The position numbers and the translations under genes were made by a program. From the NCBI RefSeq assembly GCF_014805685.1, contig NC_060906.1, positions 19,257,164 to 19,321,163 of the forward strand: a stretch of DNA of 64,000 nt. The letters run 5' to 3'. Shown piece after piece: positions 1 through 12,539 of the stretch. Within the stretch, counting starts at the first letter, position 1; each line of letters begins with the position of its first letter. The stretch is from Silurus meridionalis. Its lineage: Eukaryota; Chordata; Actinopteri; Siluriformes; Siluridae. The notes beneath the pieces are model-generated. The model was not told where the DNA came from. It did not search any database and was given only the letters and a program-made list of their open reading frames with translations.

Positions 1-1400
1 GTTTTACTGAACAGAGAAGTAACCTTTCCTGGTTGTATCTGGTGTAGCGTACAATGTTTAATCGGTAAATACGTCTGAGCAAAATGAAAGCAATCTGCAA
101 GACATGCACAAAGTATGAACAGGATAATCATGAAAGAATAGAATAAGAATATTGTAACCTACATGTGGAAATTTTAAATCCATATCAATGTAGTTTGCCA
201 TACGGTTACCTATAAAAATAGACTAAACTACACAGCTAAAGAAAATATGATTATGTGCACACGACTTTTTTAATGTAATGTTTTATATACAGTATAAGCT
301 ACATCAATGGGATAAATTGTTTGTAATACGTGTGAGAATTTGAGAAGAGAGAGAACAAGAGAATTTCAATCACCACACATGCTGACTGACTGATTATATT
401 TCAATCAAGGGATCTCATTTTTTGCCCAAACAATTCTATTTCATCTGAGATACAGTCTGAATTTAAAATGCTCCATCTGGCTGGTGTCAGGAGGCCCAGG
501 AGACCTTAAAAAAAGAAAGAAAAAAAAGCACAGAGCCTACAGGTGTCCACTGTGCCCCTTTGAGCCCCATGAAGAGTTCATTGAAACGGAGAGATAGAGA
601 CTGACACAGAAAGACTGTGGGTGTGTGCAGCCTATACAGATGAAGAAGCTAGTCTGCAGGAGAAAGAGAATTAGAGGCAGATAAAGACGGGTGAGAGAAA
701 GACACACTGAATGGATGCGCTGACCCGTGGAACACAAAACACAAACTGCGCAGGCTCTAGTGCATTCACAGCATGCGGCATGTAATGAGAAAAGGACATA
801 CTGCAGAGGCCTCCTTCTGCTGAAAGATACACAACCTCACACGCTCCTAAATAACTACAACCTTTACAAAACATTGAGGGCATTTGTGAAATTCCAGATC
901 CTCACCCGCTCCTATCCAAGGTTTAATCCTCACCCTTAGACTTGACAATAGTGTCTCAATACAGCTGTGTCTCATTCATTAATTAGACTTAATAAACCAG
1001 ATGTACATTCAGGACAGTAATGTATAATGCACGCTTACAACGCAACTCATATTTATTTTTTAATATTTAAAGGTGCGTATCATTTCCTCAGTTGTGCCCC
1101 ACTGATTCTATTCTACAAGAGCAAATATTGATTACTTGTTAACTGTGATGTCACCTACTGATGGCAGTGGACCTTGTGTTTATACACTAAATAAACATCA
1201 GTACATAAACATTAAATGCACTATGGCAGCTCAAATGTAAACAGATTATAACTGACTTTTATCCACCCGGTCATAATTATTTATCCAATCATTTGTTCTA
1301 TTCGGGCTCTCAGTGGTTTTAAAATGGAAACCAGGAAAATACTATAAATAGGAGCCTACTATACCTACTATTGGTACCAATTGTTTTATATAAAAATGTA
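1..1400. other. Non-coding spacer, no gene seen
   Basis: AT-rich spacer. The only open frames are short, lack conserved motifs and have no convincing splice context. It may contain the 5' exon(s) of the PPC-domain gene that ends at 3559, but none could be placed. Confidence 0.5.
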
Positions 1401-1418
1401 TTTCAAAATCATATATAC

Positions 1419-1860
1419 ACTATATTGCCAAAAGTATTGGGTCACCTGACCTTTCCTGCTATATGTGGTTCTCAAGTATGTATATATACTGTATATATGC
1501 TCTATACTGCCAAAAGTATTGGGTCACCTTGTCATAAGTACGGTGTGTGATTTTTTGAGTGTTGCATTCCTGGGGTGCAGTCAGCATTCCAATTTATCCC
1601 AAAGGTGTTCATTAGGGATGAGATCAGAGCTCTATTTCAGGCCACTGAAGATCTTACTCTCCAAAGCATGTAAACCAGATCTTCAAGGAGCTCATTCTGT
1701 GCACAAGGGCATTGCCATGCTGGAACATGTTTGGGATTCCAAGTTCAAGTGAATGCAAATTTAGATTATAGCGCATCTAAAGACGTCCTGTACAATTGAG
1801 TGCCTCCAGGTTTTTGGTGACAGTTTAGGAAAGAACTACAATGAATTTGGAAAAGACTTT
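1419..1860 (-). mobile_element. Tc1/mariner-derived MITE fragment
   Basis: Two copies of a terminal motif (ccaaaagtattgggtcacc) lie at about 1429-1447 and 1510-1528. They are followed by text that reads, on the minus strand, as decayed Tc1-type transposase: the segment near 1600-1640 is the antisense of the conserved '-SPDLNPIEHLW-' region. No intact frame survives. Related fragments lie at 12268-12530, 39911-40255 and 58230-58440. The family assignment rests on the terminal motif and the transposase relic; the right end is uncertain. Confidence 0.6.
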
Positions 1861-1984
1861 GAAGTCTTTGAAGTTTATATTAATCGGTTGCTCATGAGTC
1901 CATGTGTAGCTGTTTACGTAAATACACCTTTTGCCTATATACGTAGTATGATGTTATAGAAAGAGAAATAATTTATAATCACAC

Positions 1985-2110
1985 TGGCTGATATCAGAAG
2001 ACTCAGGATGTCTTTACTTTTGAATCCTTTCAAGGTTTCCTCCTAATATTGTCTCATGGAATTTTTCCTTGCCTCCATTTCATCTGTCACATTTCCAAAA
2101 AAAAATACAT
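1985..2110 (+). repeat. Diverged copy of a teleost interspersed repeat
   Basis: Contains a degenerate 'caaggttt(c/t)..cctcat..' block also seen at 6765-7030 and, inverted, at 49930-50130 and 60070-60480. This is a widespread teleost repeat of uncertain class. The copy is short and old. Confidence 0.4.
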
Positions 2111-2956
2111 TCATCCTTGTGAGTTCTTTTGTGCGTCCTTTTCTGAATGATATAATCTCTGTAGCTCTGGGATTTTTTGATTTGCATGCAATTGTATTTT
2201 TGGCTCCACTCAGAAACCAGACATGTGAAGGGCCACTCTGCCAATTAAATTACTCCTTCTATTAATTATGGGAATTGGCCATCAATTACAATCAGAAGCT
2301 TCTAAAAGTCATTGAATTAATTTCTTAAATCTTCCAAACTATCTGAAAATAATACAGTCTTGTGTATGTCTACCAGAATTCTGATTGGTAAAGTAGTGAA
2401 TTTAATGCTGAAATCAATCTCCAATCTCAATTAGTGTAAAATTGTTATAAAGTAAGCTTTATAGAGTTGAATGAGTAAAAATTATCAAATGATCATTATA
2501 TTTGGCCAAAGTATTTTTTAATAACAGGAAACTGGGATTCAATATTTTAGGTGTGTATAAACTTTCACACACATTCAAAAGTCTATATATTTCTCATTCA
2601 GAACTGTAGAATAGCTGTGAGAAGGGGATTCTTCCTACTGCACCACCATGCCACTAAGCAGACTGGCAAATTCATAAATTCATAATTCATTAATTATACA
2701 TTTTTTAATTAAAAAGCCAAACTGTTCTGGGTTTAGCTCCATCATTAGTATACAGTGTAACAAAACACATGCCTCAAGCTGTAGTGATATCACATACAGT
2801 GCCAGCCTGATAAATTATGGCTTAGTGTATTAAAAAACTTCTTTATGACTGTAGTAGCTACATAACTATATTATGGGGCAGCCACTGTGATAACTTGAGT
2901 CTTACCTACAGGTCATAGTCTCTCTGTCTCTCTCTGTTCTGTGTGTCTGTGTGCAG

Positions 2957-3249
2957 TCTGCAGCAGGCTCATCTCTGAGTGTGTTTGCATTGCGTCTGGG
3001 CCCAGGACAGGAGTTGCTGTCCTCTCTGCAGGCATTCGTACAGGAGAAGCAGCTCAAAGCTCCTTTCATCATCACATGTGTGGGCAGCGTGACAAAAGCA
3101 ACACTACGACTGGCCAACGCAACATCAGACAAACCCAATCAGGTACTGTATATATTAGCTATCGAGTATGTGTATCATGAAATGTGCAAAAGGCTAATGA
3201 AGCACTGGGCATATCTTAATCCTTATAAATCTGTTGTAAAGTAGTGTTT

Positions 3250-3304
<55 letters not shown>

Positions 3305-3559
3305 TAGGTAATCCGTCTTCAAGAGCGCTTTGAAATTGTGTCTCTGGTAGGCACACTAAACACCGAAGCTCATCTGCACATCAGCCTGGCTGATAAAGAA
3401 GGCCGGACCGTCGGCGGTCATGTACTGGGTGACCTGGAGGTGTTTACAACAGCAGAAGTGATTTTAGGGGAAGCCACTGATCTGCACTTTACAAGACAGA
3501 TGGACAGCAGGACCGGCTTTCCTGAGCTGGTCATTGAAAAGCGTCTGGAGCAAACATAA
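2957..3559 (+). CDS. PPC (DUF296) domain protein, last two coding exons
   Basis: Two exons are visible: 2957-3142 (62 codons, acceptor tgtgtgcag, donor gtactg) and 3308-3559 (84 codons with TAA, acceptor tacgtag). The junction is phase 0, so 145 residues are read. They form one PPC domain: the first exon carries LRLGPGQELLSSL and ITCVGSVTKATLRLAN, and the second carries SLVGTLNTEAHLHISLADK followed by GRTVGGHVLGD. The G-x-L ... H-x-H-x-x-x-x-D-x-x-G-x-x-x-GGH pattern is the family signature. The domain is best known from plant AT-hook nuclear proteins and from free-standing prokaryotic proteins, where it trimerises; the function in fish is not known to me. No AT-hook is visible. The frame at 2957 is open upstream without an ATG, so at least one 5' exon lies further left. 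Polyadenylation signal at 3602. Confidence 0.8.
3252..3300 (+). repeat. (GT)n microsatellite against a 3' splice site
   Basis: About 25 uninterrupted GT units end 7 bases before the last coding exon of the PPC-domain gene (acceptor tacgtag at 3301-3307). The repeat takes the place of a polypyrimidine tract in this 165-bp intron. Confidence 0.95.
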
Positions 3560-3601
3560 TGCATTTTCGAGAAGAAGAATGATGTGTGTGCAGGGTGTTT
3601 A

Positions 3602-3607
3602 AATAAA
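3602..3607 (+). other. Polyadenylation signal of the PPC-domain gene
   Basis: AATAAA 43 bases after the TAA stop at 3559, followed by a T/G-rich stretch. Position and sequence are typical for a short 3' UTR. Confidence 0.7.
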
Positions 3608-3619
3608 CAAAAATTCCAT

Positions 3620-4740
3620 GTTATACAATGACTTTGTGTATTAAGCCTCAACATTAGCTGAAACATTTCAATGAATAGTTGCTTGAACGTTTGGAGATAC
3701 TTTTGCTTTTAAAATCTGTTTTTTGGGGCTTTTAAACTTTGTGTGGAAGTATATTTCAGGGCTTTTTGAACCCAACTGAGTTTTATAATTCTATATTAAT
3801 GACCTCTCAAAAACAAATAAATCAAAATGATGATCATCAAGCCATCAGGTGAAAGATTAATTAAGCACCATGAGGCATTTTGAAAGGAGACTGGAACAGT
3901 TGGTGTTCTTTTAAATACACAGAAAGTGAAGGATTAAATCAACACGGTATTACACAGTATAATATTTTATTACTGCAATGAAATAAAGATGTGATTGCAT
4001 AATCAGTTCACTTTGAGTTCACCCTCTGGCAATCTCAAAGCAGAACACAGGTACTTCAATCAGTATAGTTTATAAATCAGTGGAATTCATTAAATGCATC
4101 AGGAATTACAAGCTCTTGATGCATGTCTCTTCAACATTCACAATTATGTAATAAAAAGAAACCTGTTGGTAATTTTACTGCTCAGCGTGCAGAGGTAGAT
4201 CTGCCAATAAATGACCTTGAAATCAGCAAGACTCTGAATATATACATGAGCTTCGAAAGAACAGACACTTGTCTTTTAGGCAGCGTGATTACGTGACCAT
4301 CAGCTGCCCTGAGTAAAAACAGAGGACTGCATTTATGAGACATTAGTTAAAGGCATGGCTGATTTGCGTCTGTTGTCCCATTGCGATCGTTTAAATATAA
4401 GTGGTACTTGAGAAAGTGGCAGTGCAGCAACGATGGAAAGCTTTAGCCTTTTCTTTACATCATGCTAAAATTAGCCTAATGACTCGATGCTGAAGCCAGG
4501 TATCAGCTCTAGAATTATTTGCAGAAATTATGGCTACAAAGGTTTTAGTATTTCTTAACAACTAATCTTATTTAATAAACTAACATAACAAGAAATGAAA
4601 TGAGGGGGGAGGGAAAGGTTGTTAAGACAAATGATGTAATTGGTTCACATACGTAAGTGAAACAAACAACAACCAGGGTAACAATTTTTTTAAAAAGGGA
4701 AGAAGAAATAAAAAAACAGAAAGAAAAAAGAACCATGAAT
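3620..4740. other. Non-coding spacer
   Basis: AT-rich sequence with no open frame of note, no RNA gene and no repeat family I can name. Confidence 0.5.
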
Positions 4741-4744
4741 CTGG

Positions 4745-5585
4745 CCAGGACAGGACAGGAATAGACTGCAGCAAACAGTTAAAACAGCAGAAAAATCATT
4801 GGTGCTCCCCTGCTCACTCTCCAGGACCATACAAGAACAACTTCTTTCAATTTCTCCCCTCTGGCAGGTGCTACACAACTTTGTTCATCAAAACTTCTGC
4901 TACATGATCTGATCCTTACAGTAGTTATGGAATACATCTACAGTAGGCTCTTACATGCACATGTTTTGGGTAATACCCAGTGGTAGATTTCCAGCATTTA
5001 GATATACCTCGAGATTCCCTGCTTTTTTTATTAAATGATTCCACTCTCCAGCTGAACGTTCATCAAAAAAGGACCATACCAGCTGCAAGTACTGTCGCCA
5101 AAAAGACAATTTTAAAGTTATGGATAGAACCATTCACTCCAACAACATTTACTTGGCTGTTTTTACATAGCTCTTTTGAACTGTGATCTGTAATATGTTT
5201 CTAAAGTAAAACTAAATCTGAATAAAAATTTGAAACAAAAAACTCGTGCTTCATATCTATAGGTACTGCATTATCAGAACAGTCATCGTGTCATCCCAAT
5301 ATGCTTCCCACATTATTGCTGCTGTACATATTACAAATGTTCTAAAGTAAACTGTTTATCTTACGTGACACACAACATTGCTATTTGCACTAACATGCAC
5401 TATCACACTTTATGTACTTCACTGTTGTAAAGTCATACTGTCAAATGATCTGTCATATACAAAGTATATTTAATACTCGTATTGTCTGTATTGTCTTGTA
5501 TAGTCTAAGCTAAATGTATAGTTATTTATGCCTGTACTTTTGAGAGTCACCAACAGCTGGCACCAAACCTGATTCTGATTCTGAA
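4745..5585 (+). mobile_element. LINE 3' end (L2/Rex-like), decayed
   Basis: The segment at 4800-4920 resembles the 3' end of teleost LINE ORFs, with the '(c)tggcaggtgctacacaactttg' and 'catcaaaacttctgctaca' blocks. The stretch ends in the short tandem 'cctgattctgattctgaa' at 5567-5586, the terminal repeat usual for L2/CR1-type elements. No reverse transcriptase motif is left. Clade is inferred from the tail only. Confidence 0.45.
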
Positions 5586-5589
5586 CCAG

Positions 5590-6760
5590 GAAAAGAAAAG
5601 AAATCCTAATTACTGTTCTCCATTGTCTATGTAGCTATATTTAAACATATTACACTTCAACTGTGTTATGCCACATCATGATGCTGTAACTATAAAGCAG
5701 GCTATTTGTTCTGAAACCAAACACCTGCCGCTGTCTGCAGAACTATTTTTACTGACGGATGACAAAAAAAAAACTGAGCAAAATAAAACTGTGACATGAA
5801 TCTTCTGCTCGCACATTATAAAGGCACTACAAGGTAAGACATACATACAGGATAAGAGGACTAGCAGGTATTAAATAAGAATAAATATAATACACCAGAC
5901 CTTATAGTCTTATCGTTCATAACACCTGGGATTTGGTGTCATGCCCAGTCAAATAGTTAAATAAACCCCCACACTGTTCATTTCATATTTGTTAAATTAA
6001 CACAATTAACATGGATCCCCATTGTAAACCCCCAATCCACCCATCCTGTACAGTGAGGATAATGGAATTAAAGGAAGCAAAGAAGAACAATCATTTACCA
6101 TTTTAGAACTGCACTTTTGATTCTTGCAGACACATGCACATGCAGACTGCTTTATAGCATGAAAATCACTACACAATTAATAATCTTCTCAAAAGATTTT
6201 TGTAATATCCATCATGGGCAAACTGAAATGTATTTTGAACTTCTGCATTTATTGATTTATCTTTCTATATCAGATCTGTGTAATCACATCTTAGTTGACT
6301 TTGTTGAAGCAGGTCATGGTCTTGTTTTGGTGCCATATCCTTGATTTTTGCAGTTTATGAATCTTTGAGGTGTTGTATTTGTATTTACAAACCATTACAG
6401 TTTCATCTAACTGCTAAATTATTCAGTATCTGGGGTTTACTTGTTGGTTATTTTTATTAATGTATGTGGTAAATTGTGGATGTTTCAGCAACGTGAACTA
6501 ATAAAAAAGTTAATAACTCTGTGATTGTGACTTCCAGGATCCAGTGTTATGGTAAATGCACTTGACAAAAGGTACAAATGTACCTGAAATGGATCTGTCA
6601 AATACAAAAACTTACAGTAACTATTACAAGAATATTTTAATTATGAACTGCTCTTTCATGATCTTTTATTGTACCATCAATATAAACAAAGTGACATTAA
6701 AGTAACCATAGCTGAACAGTACACCTCAACAGTGATGGAACTATAATGAATGGACCTTTG
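5590..6760. other. Non-coding spacer
   Basis: AT-rich sequence without coding signs. One 75-codon open frame (6117-6344) has no recognisable motif and is probably chance. Confidence 0.5.
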
Positions 6761-6764
6761 GTGA

Positions 6765-7030
6765 AGATGTTTCCCTTTTTTGAGTCTGGTTTCTCTCAAG
6801 GTTTCTTTCTCATACCATTTCAGGGACTTTTTCTCTTGCAACTGTCACCACTGGCTCAATCATTGAGAATAAACTTAAAGGGTTAAACCTATGGGCATTA
6901 AAATGATAGGCACAAAAATATTTAACTATTACTATTTATATATGTTAAATAACTATTTATCTCTGTAAAGCTGCTTTGGGACAATATCTATTGTAAAATG
7001 TTGAGATAGAAATAAACGTATTTAATTTAA
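6765..7030 (+). repeat. Teleost interspersed repeat (SINE/LINE-tail type)
   Basis: Recognised by the 'tctggtttctctcaaggttt' block at its start and the 'ctgtaaagctgctttgggac' block near its end, closing in an A-rich tail ('atagaaataaacg'). The same family is inverted at 49930-50130 and 60070-60480. Class is uncertain (SINE or LINE tail). Confidence 0.55.
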
Positions 7031-7034
7031 TACA

Positions 7035-9040
7035 CATTGAAGTTACTTTGTATCTAATTTATTCATGGTCATCTTCTATTTCTCAGAGTGTACTTGAAAA
7101 TATATACATATTTGTTATACAGTAAACACACTCTGTATTGTTAACATCCATCATTTATGACCTTTAAGTGTCTCCACCTTATGATAAGTAGATAGAAAAG
7201 AAAATGTTTTCCTCATTGTGGTTAGAATGCAACAGCTTCTACCTATCATACACTCTGGCTATAAAATCAAACAAGAAAACTAGACACTCGGCTTATCTGT
7301 GGATCCTCTTTGGGACCTCGATCAAGCGTTATGTCTCCCTACAGACTGGCTCCTGAATCCTTTTTCAATTTTCCTCCCTGATCTCTAGGATCACTGGGAA
7401 TGTAGGGGGTAATCAGTCCCAAAGGGTAAAGAGGTCAACACTCTCCAGCACCAGACTGAGCAAACACACCAAAACAAAAGGCCAGAGATGCCTGCAGAAA
7501 TGAGCTTTGTGTTGAAACACTTGTGGTCAGCTCCATTTAAGTCTGCGTTTGGCAGAATCCTGTTGTTTCCTCCAACACACTTAGGCTTGTCTCTCTTAAT
7601 GGGATGTTGTTTTCATTGAGGTTAAGCAAGGGCAGGTGCTCAGGGCATGAGCTGGATATGTGCCAATGTAGTATATGAACATTCAAGCCTATACGAATTT
7701 GGACAGCAGTGCATTTTATTGCTTTGCCTTTGTATACCACCAAAATGGATTGAACTAAGCTTCAATTCAAGGGGTTAAATACAAATATTGCATTAGCCAT
7801 ATAGGAATTGCAGCCATTTTAACCATCCCACCATTTTTGCAGACTCAAAACTATCTGGACACTTGACTGGTAAACAGTTTAAAGGCCGTCTTTACTCTTA
7901 TTTCTCGGTTTCTGAATATTCTAATTCTACATATTACAAGATTTTTTAGCTGTTCCCACTTTTTGTGAAGTTTTTTTTAATTACTGAATGAGAGCTCTAA
8001 CCCAGTAAGCATTTGGTGTGTTCATATGTTCTTGAATTTTGTTTCGTTTTCCTGATTTCAGCCGATATGTTGAATCCATCCTTTAATGTGCATTGACAAA
8101 TCAATTAAACATGGCAGATGAAAAGCCTTCTACATGACTGACACGGTGACAGCCTATCTTCTTTAAAAACAATCAGTCAAATTTAGAATTAGTAACAGAG
8201 CTTTGCGTGAGGAGGATTATGATCTGCCCACTCGTTTTCTGTCTGATCCTTCGTTTTCTCCCTATTCTTTTCTCATCCCAGACACCCCTTCAGTTCCCTC
8301 TCAGTTTTGAGAGCCAACTTGTTCCAATCTGTGTTATGAAACATCTTAGAGCTGTGGTTTGACTATAAAGATATGTCGAGCGGCGCCCTCTTCACTCGAT
8401 GAATCTTTACTGATCTGTGTGGGAGGAAGCGCTTAAGAAGTTTCATCATTTAACAAAGTCAAAGGTTATTACAAAGAACAACTTCAGATGTAGTATGATG
8501 GGAAAAACAAGCAATGGTACAAAACTGAAGCAGATCCTTTATAGCTTACATTAGGTGCTAATGTATTGCTATTTAAAGGACCTGTTGGAATCATCAGCAA
8601 AAAATCAACTTAAACAATTGTCACAGGTGTAAAAAAAGATTTTCTTTTTCCTATTCTTTTTTAATTTCTATACATTATGTCCTTTTGAACAACCTTTAGA
8701 GCAGGTTGATTTGATGGAAATGAGCACTCTTTTGAGCAGGAGGAGGAGGAGGTCTGAGCCACCAAGGCCACCAGGCTGTACAAAGAGGCCATTATGGACC
8801 CTGTATGAAGATATATTTAATGGGTAAAAGAAGGTCAGCTTTACAATCGCTGTTTTATATTAGCCTTTGTGACAACAGTTGGACTGGTATAGAGTTTAGA
8901 TAATAAGAGGAATGTTTAAATCTTCATCTTCATCCTGGTCAGGGTCGTGGTGAATCATGGTAGCTTTTTTACGGATGCAGGAATATACTCAGGATGTGTC
9001 TGTATCATGAGGAAAGGGGGAAGAGGCTGATGTGCTTTAC

Positions 9041-9075
<35 letters not shown>

Positions 9076-9380
9076 TTCTCCCTTATTTGGTGTTATGAAG
9101 ATGTTGGTGCAGAGTGATATCTCACTGTTCTTGGTGTTTTGTTGTGTTGTTTTGTGAAATAGTGATTATTAATCCAATGCATATGATTTACCTTATTATA
9201 TATAAAATCAATCACTGACCTCTGCAGTTGGGATAGAAGTTATCCCAGGAAAGTACAGAACTTTCTGATGTAATGTGATCATAATAAATCTGATAAAGTT
9301 CAAAGCTGCAACGTAAAGAGCAGGACTCTGATATTTGTATGAACTGCTGCATCATTATTATGCATTAATATATTAATTAT
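7035..9380. other. Non-coding spacer
   Basis: No gene found. Contains a (CT)n tract at about 9045-9080 and a less AT-rich block at about 8200-8470 ('gtcgagcggcgccctcttcac') that could be regulatory. That is speculative without a cross-species alignment. Confidence 0.45.
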
Positions 9381-9385
9381 AATAT

Positions 9386-9772
9386 ACACCGATCAGGCAT
9401 AACATTATGACATTATAAGATTATGAACATGAAGTGAATAACACTGATTATCTCTTCATCATGTTAGTGGGTGGGATATTATTAGCCAGTTGATGTGTTA
9501 GAAGCAGGAAAAGGAAAAGGCAAGCGTAAGGACCTTAGTGAGTTTGACAAAAGCCAAATTGTGATGGCAAAACAACTGGTTTACAACATCTCCAAAACTG
9601 CAGTGGCCAGTATCTATCAAAAGTGGTCCAAGGAAGGAACAGTAGTGAACCGGTGACAGGGTCAAGGCCAAGACTCAGTGATGCATGCCCAACCGGTCAG
9701 GACTGTTTTGGCAGCTGAAGGGAGACCAACACAATATTAGGCAGGTGGTCATAATGTTCTGCCTGATCAGTG
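9386..9772 (+). mobile_element. Tc1-derived MITE with terminal inverted repeats
   Basis: Left end 'accgatcaggcataacatta' (from about 9387) and right end 'gtcataatgttctgcctgat' (9749-9768) are inverted copies of each other. The interior keeps a decayed Tc1 transposase N-terminal region (about 9535-9700). At under 400 bp it cannot encode a transposase and is a deletion derivative. A second fragment of the same family lies inverted in an xrn2 intron at 37785-37937. Confidence 0.75.
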
Positions 9773-9779
9773 GCCATAA

Positions 9780-12260
9780 AGCTATACCTGGTCGGTATAT
9801 AAGGGAAATATATTTACAGTATGTTGCAGGCATTGCACATATTTTTTCATATGTATGGTTAAAAAAAATTTTCCTAATATATAATATGTAGATATTACTG
9901 TTGCATAAGTGAGAATTCATATTCACCTTCCTAGATTCATTTAAGGCCACACTGACAAATAGTGTGGGCTGCTTAAGAGCATCTACAATGCGCACTGTGA
10001 ACATTACAAGCCTGGCCTTAAGCTAAAATAAACCCTATTTTTTGTCATCTCAGAATTTCCACTGGACTTTCAACCACTTGGACAAAAATGCTGAAGCTAT
10101 TTATTACACTCAGGCTATCCATTAACACTGAACAACAGGCTGACATTTTCTCTTCTGAGTTTAATAGTGGTAAGTATCAATAATGGAACAGCATGATGAT
10201 GGAACAGCATGTATTGGAACATTCGAATTCCTTTGTTTTATCTAGACTAAAAACATTTTGGTTTGAGACTAAAAGATGTATACTAGGTAGGAGATCAGAA
10301 TTTCAGCTTTTATTTACGGATATTTATATCCGAATGCGCTAAACACATTACCCACCCAACTAATAGGAAAATAAGACTTACTGATGTTCTTTTTTGCCTG
10401 TTTCTTTTTTCTGTTAGAATAATTGTTTACATAATTAATAGCTCTGACTGTCTACTTGTGGTTTACGCTTTTGTTTAAGTGAAGACTGTATGTTGTATTA
10501 ATTAAGGAAAAAGCAACACGAATCTATGGGATAAAACATGAACATTAAGAGAGCAGAAATATAGAGGCCATATTACAAGATGCAAACAAGTCATAATTAG
10601 TAAGAATCAATGTGCCAAATTGGAATTTGCAAAAAATCCAAAAGATGACAATAATAATAAAAAATAATTGCATTGGTATTCTAATACTAATGGCTTGCAA
10701 GTAAATAGATTTAGACAAAAAAAAATCAAGGTATCGCTCAATATAGTTCTCAATATCAAGAAATTGAGAATACAATCTGAAATGCTGTGTATTGAATAAA
10801 CAGGGTGATCACTGACCAAGAAAATTGCACACCAGTGGGGGGTCTTGAAGCTTTACTATTACACCATTGTGCAACCTCCATTATGCTGCTTTTAGTTTAA
10901 ATACCATTACAAAAAAAGAATGACCAGTACCATATAACCATCACTTATACCCTATGCTTTTGACTTTCATGTCTTTTGAGCAGGCTTCTCCTTTCTGCCC
11001 CAGAAACACCACTATAACACACAGGGTAGCAACAAAACACAGCGCTTTGAAGAGCTAAAGTGTAAATTGACACATAACCCTCTCGTAATTATAGGTTTCA
11101 CAGCTGTCATTGTGATGGCCAGGGCCCACTCATTTGAGGCTCTCCTGCTGAAATAGAAAAGAAAGTCCTAATGGATTTGCTCTCCTTCATCTGGCGTATG
11201 TCCCAAGGTTAACACATTGTAAGATGCTGAACTGGTCCACCGGCACCATGAATCGGTTCTTGCTGCTCAGCCATGACAGCCCAATGGAGTAAATTGGTTT
11301 TTGTTTTTTGAGAGTGCAGCTGCACTCATCTTTCTGTTTTCATCTACAGTGCTTCATTTTGGCTGTAAAAAAACAGCAAAAGGATGAACAAAATGAATGT
11401 GAAAACAAGCAAAAGATATTTAGTGCTACTTCCAAATATCGAAATGCTTTCACTTTGGAAAATACTCAACACATTTTCACTGTTCTGGAACCTTCCGAGA
11501 CAAGAGAGTGGTTCCGGGTCTCTGACGCATAAAATACAAAACATGGCCAGATCCATGACCTGTGTGATAGAAACATTGCCTGTCATGCTGTGTAACCAAT
11601 AAGCATAGTTTATGGAGATCATGTGCCCATTTGCAAAACTTTATTAGGAACACCTGTACACCCATTCTTTTCATTAAAACAATAACGTATTGGAACAAAT
11701 GCATTAATCTAAACCAATGGCGGGTTATCTGGACCAGTAAGGCCGTCTCTATCAGAATTACTGACTTACATTTTAATATTTTTTTCTATGAACATGCATT
11801 AAATAATTTCCAATAGTATATTCTCTTCATTTTATAGCGTTTCTCTCACTTGCTCTTCTACATATGGCGTATGTTTATGTTAATGTTTCTATCCAAACAG
11901 ATTTCAGCCGTCACATCAAGTGTTGCCAGGGTCAAAGTCTGGCATGAAGCATTTTATAGGGTTAATAGTGATGCTTCAGCTAGAGATGATGGATGTGGGT
12001 GGTGCAGCTGTGGCTGCATGAGATACCTGTCTGTAATGAGCAATCGTTAATCACCTAGCTGATCAATGACAGTGGGTTCCCACCATATATAATTCACTCG
12101 AAATGGTGACGTGATCAAGTGAAATTAAATGTTAATTATGGTGAAATCATGCACTATGATCACATAGTCAGAATGTGTACATTATATATGGAAACCTGAC
12201 CATTACACACATATGTCTTTGTGTGTTGTAGCATTTAAGATTTCAATGAAACTTAAAGGC
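9780..12260. other. Non-coding spacer
   Basis: AT-rich. Overlapping open frames at 11308-11704 run on both strands without motifs and are taken as chance. A less AT-rich block at about 11150-11290 has no coding sign. Confidence 0.45.
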
Positions 12261-12267
12261 CCAAAAC

Positions 12268-12530
12268 TGTTCCAGCATAAACTCCACCCCAGTGAACACC
12301 TTTGGGATAAACTTAAACACCAGCTGCACCCCAAACCTCACCCAACATCAGTACCTGAGTTCTCTAATGTTCTTCTGGCTAAATAAAGATCATTCTCATA
12401 GCATCGCTCCAAAATCTAGTGGAAAGCTTTTCCAGAAGATTGGAACTTATTATAACAGCAAAAGTGGAATAACTCTGGCATATGGGTGTGATGGTCAGAT
12501 TTTCACAAACATTTAGCAATATAGTGTATA
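12268..12530 (+). mobile_element. Tc1/mariner transposase 3' fragment
   Basis: Sense remnant of the transposase C-terminus: 12292-12330 reads as a decayed 'EHLWDKLKHQL', followed by 'CCAACATCAGTACCTGA' and the terminal block 'catatgggtgtgatggtcag'. It ends at 'agcaatatagtgta' (about 12516-12530), the end of the family also seen at 1419. Only the last quarter of an element is left. Confidence 0.6.
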
Positions 12531-12539
12531 TTTACCTCA

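Noticed and set aside
11308..11704. Cluster of overlapping 72-92-codon frames on both strands
   Set aside because: No motif, no splice context, mixed-strand overlap typical of chance.
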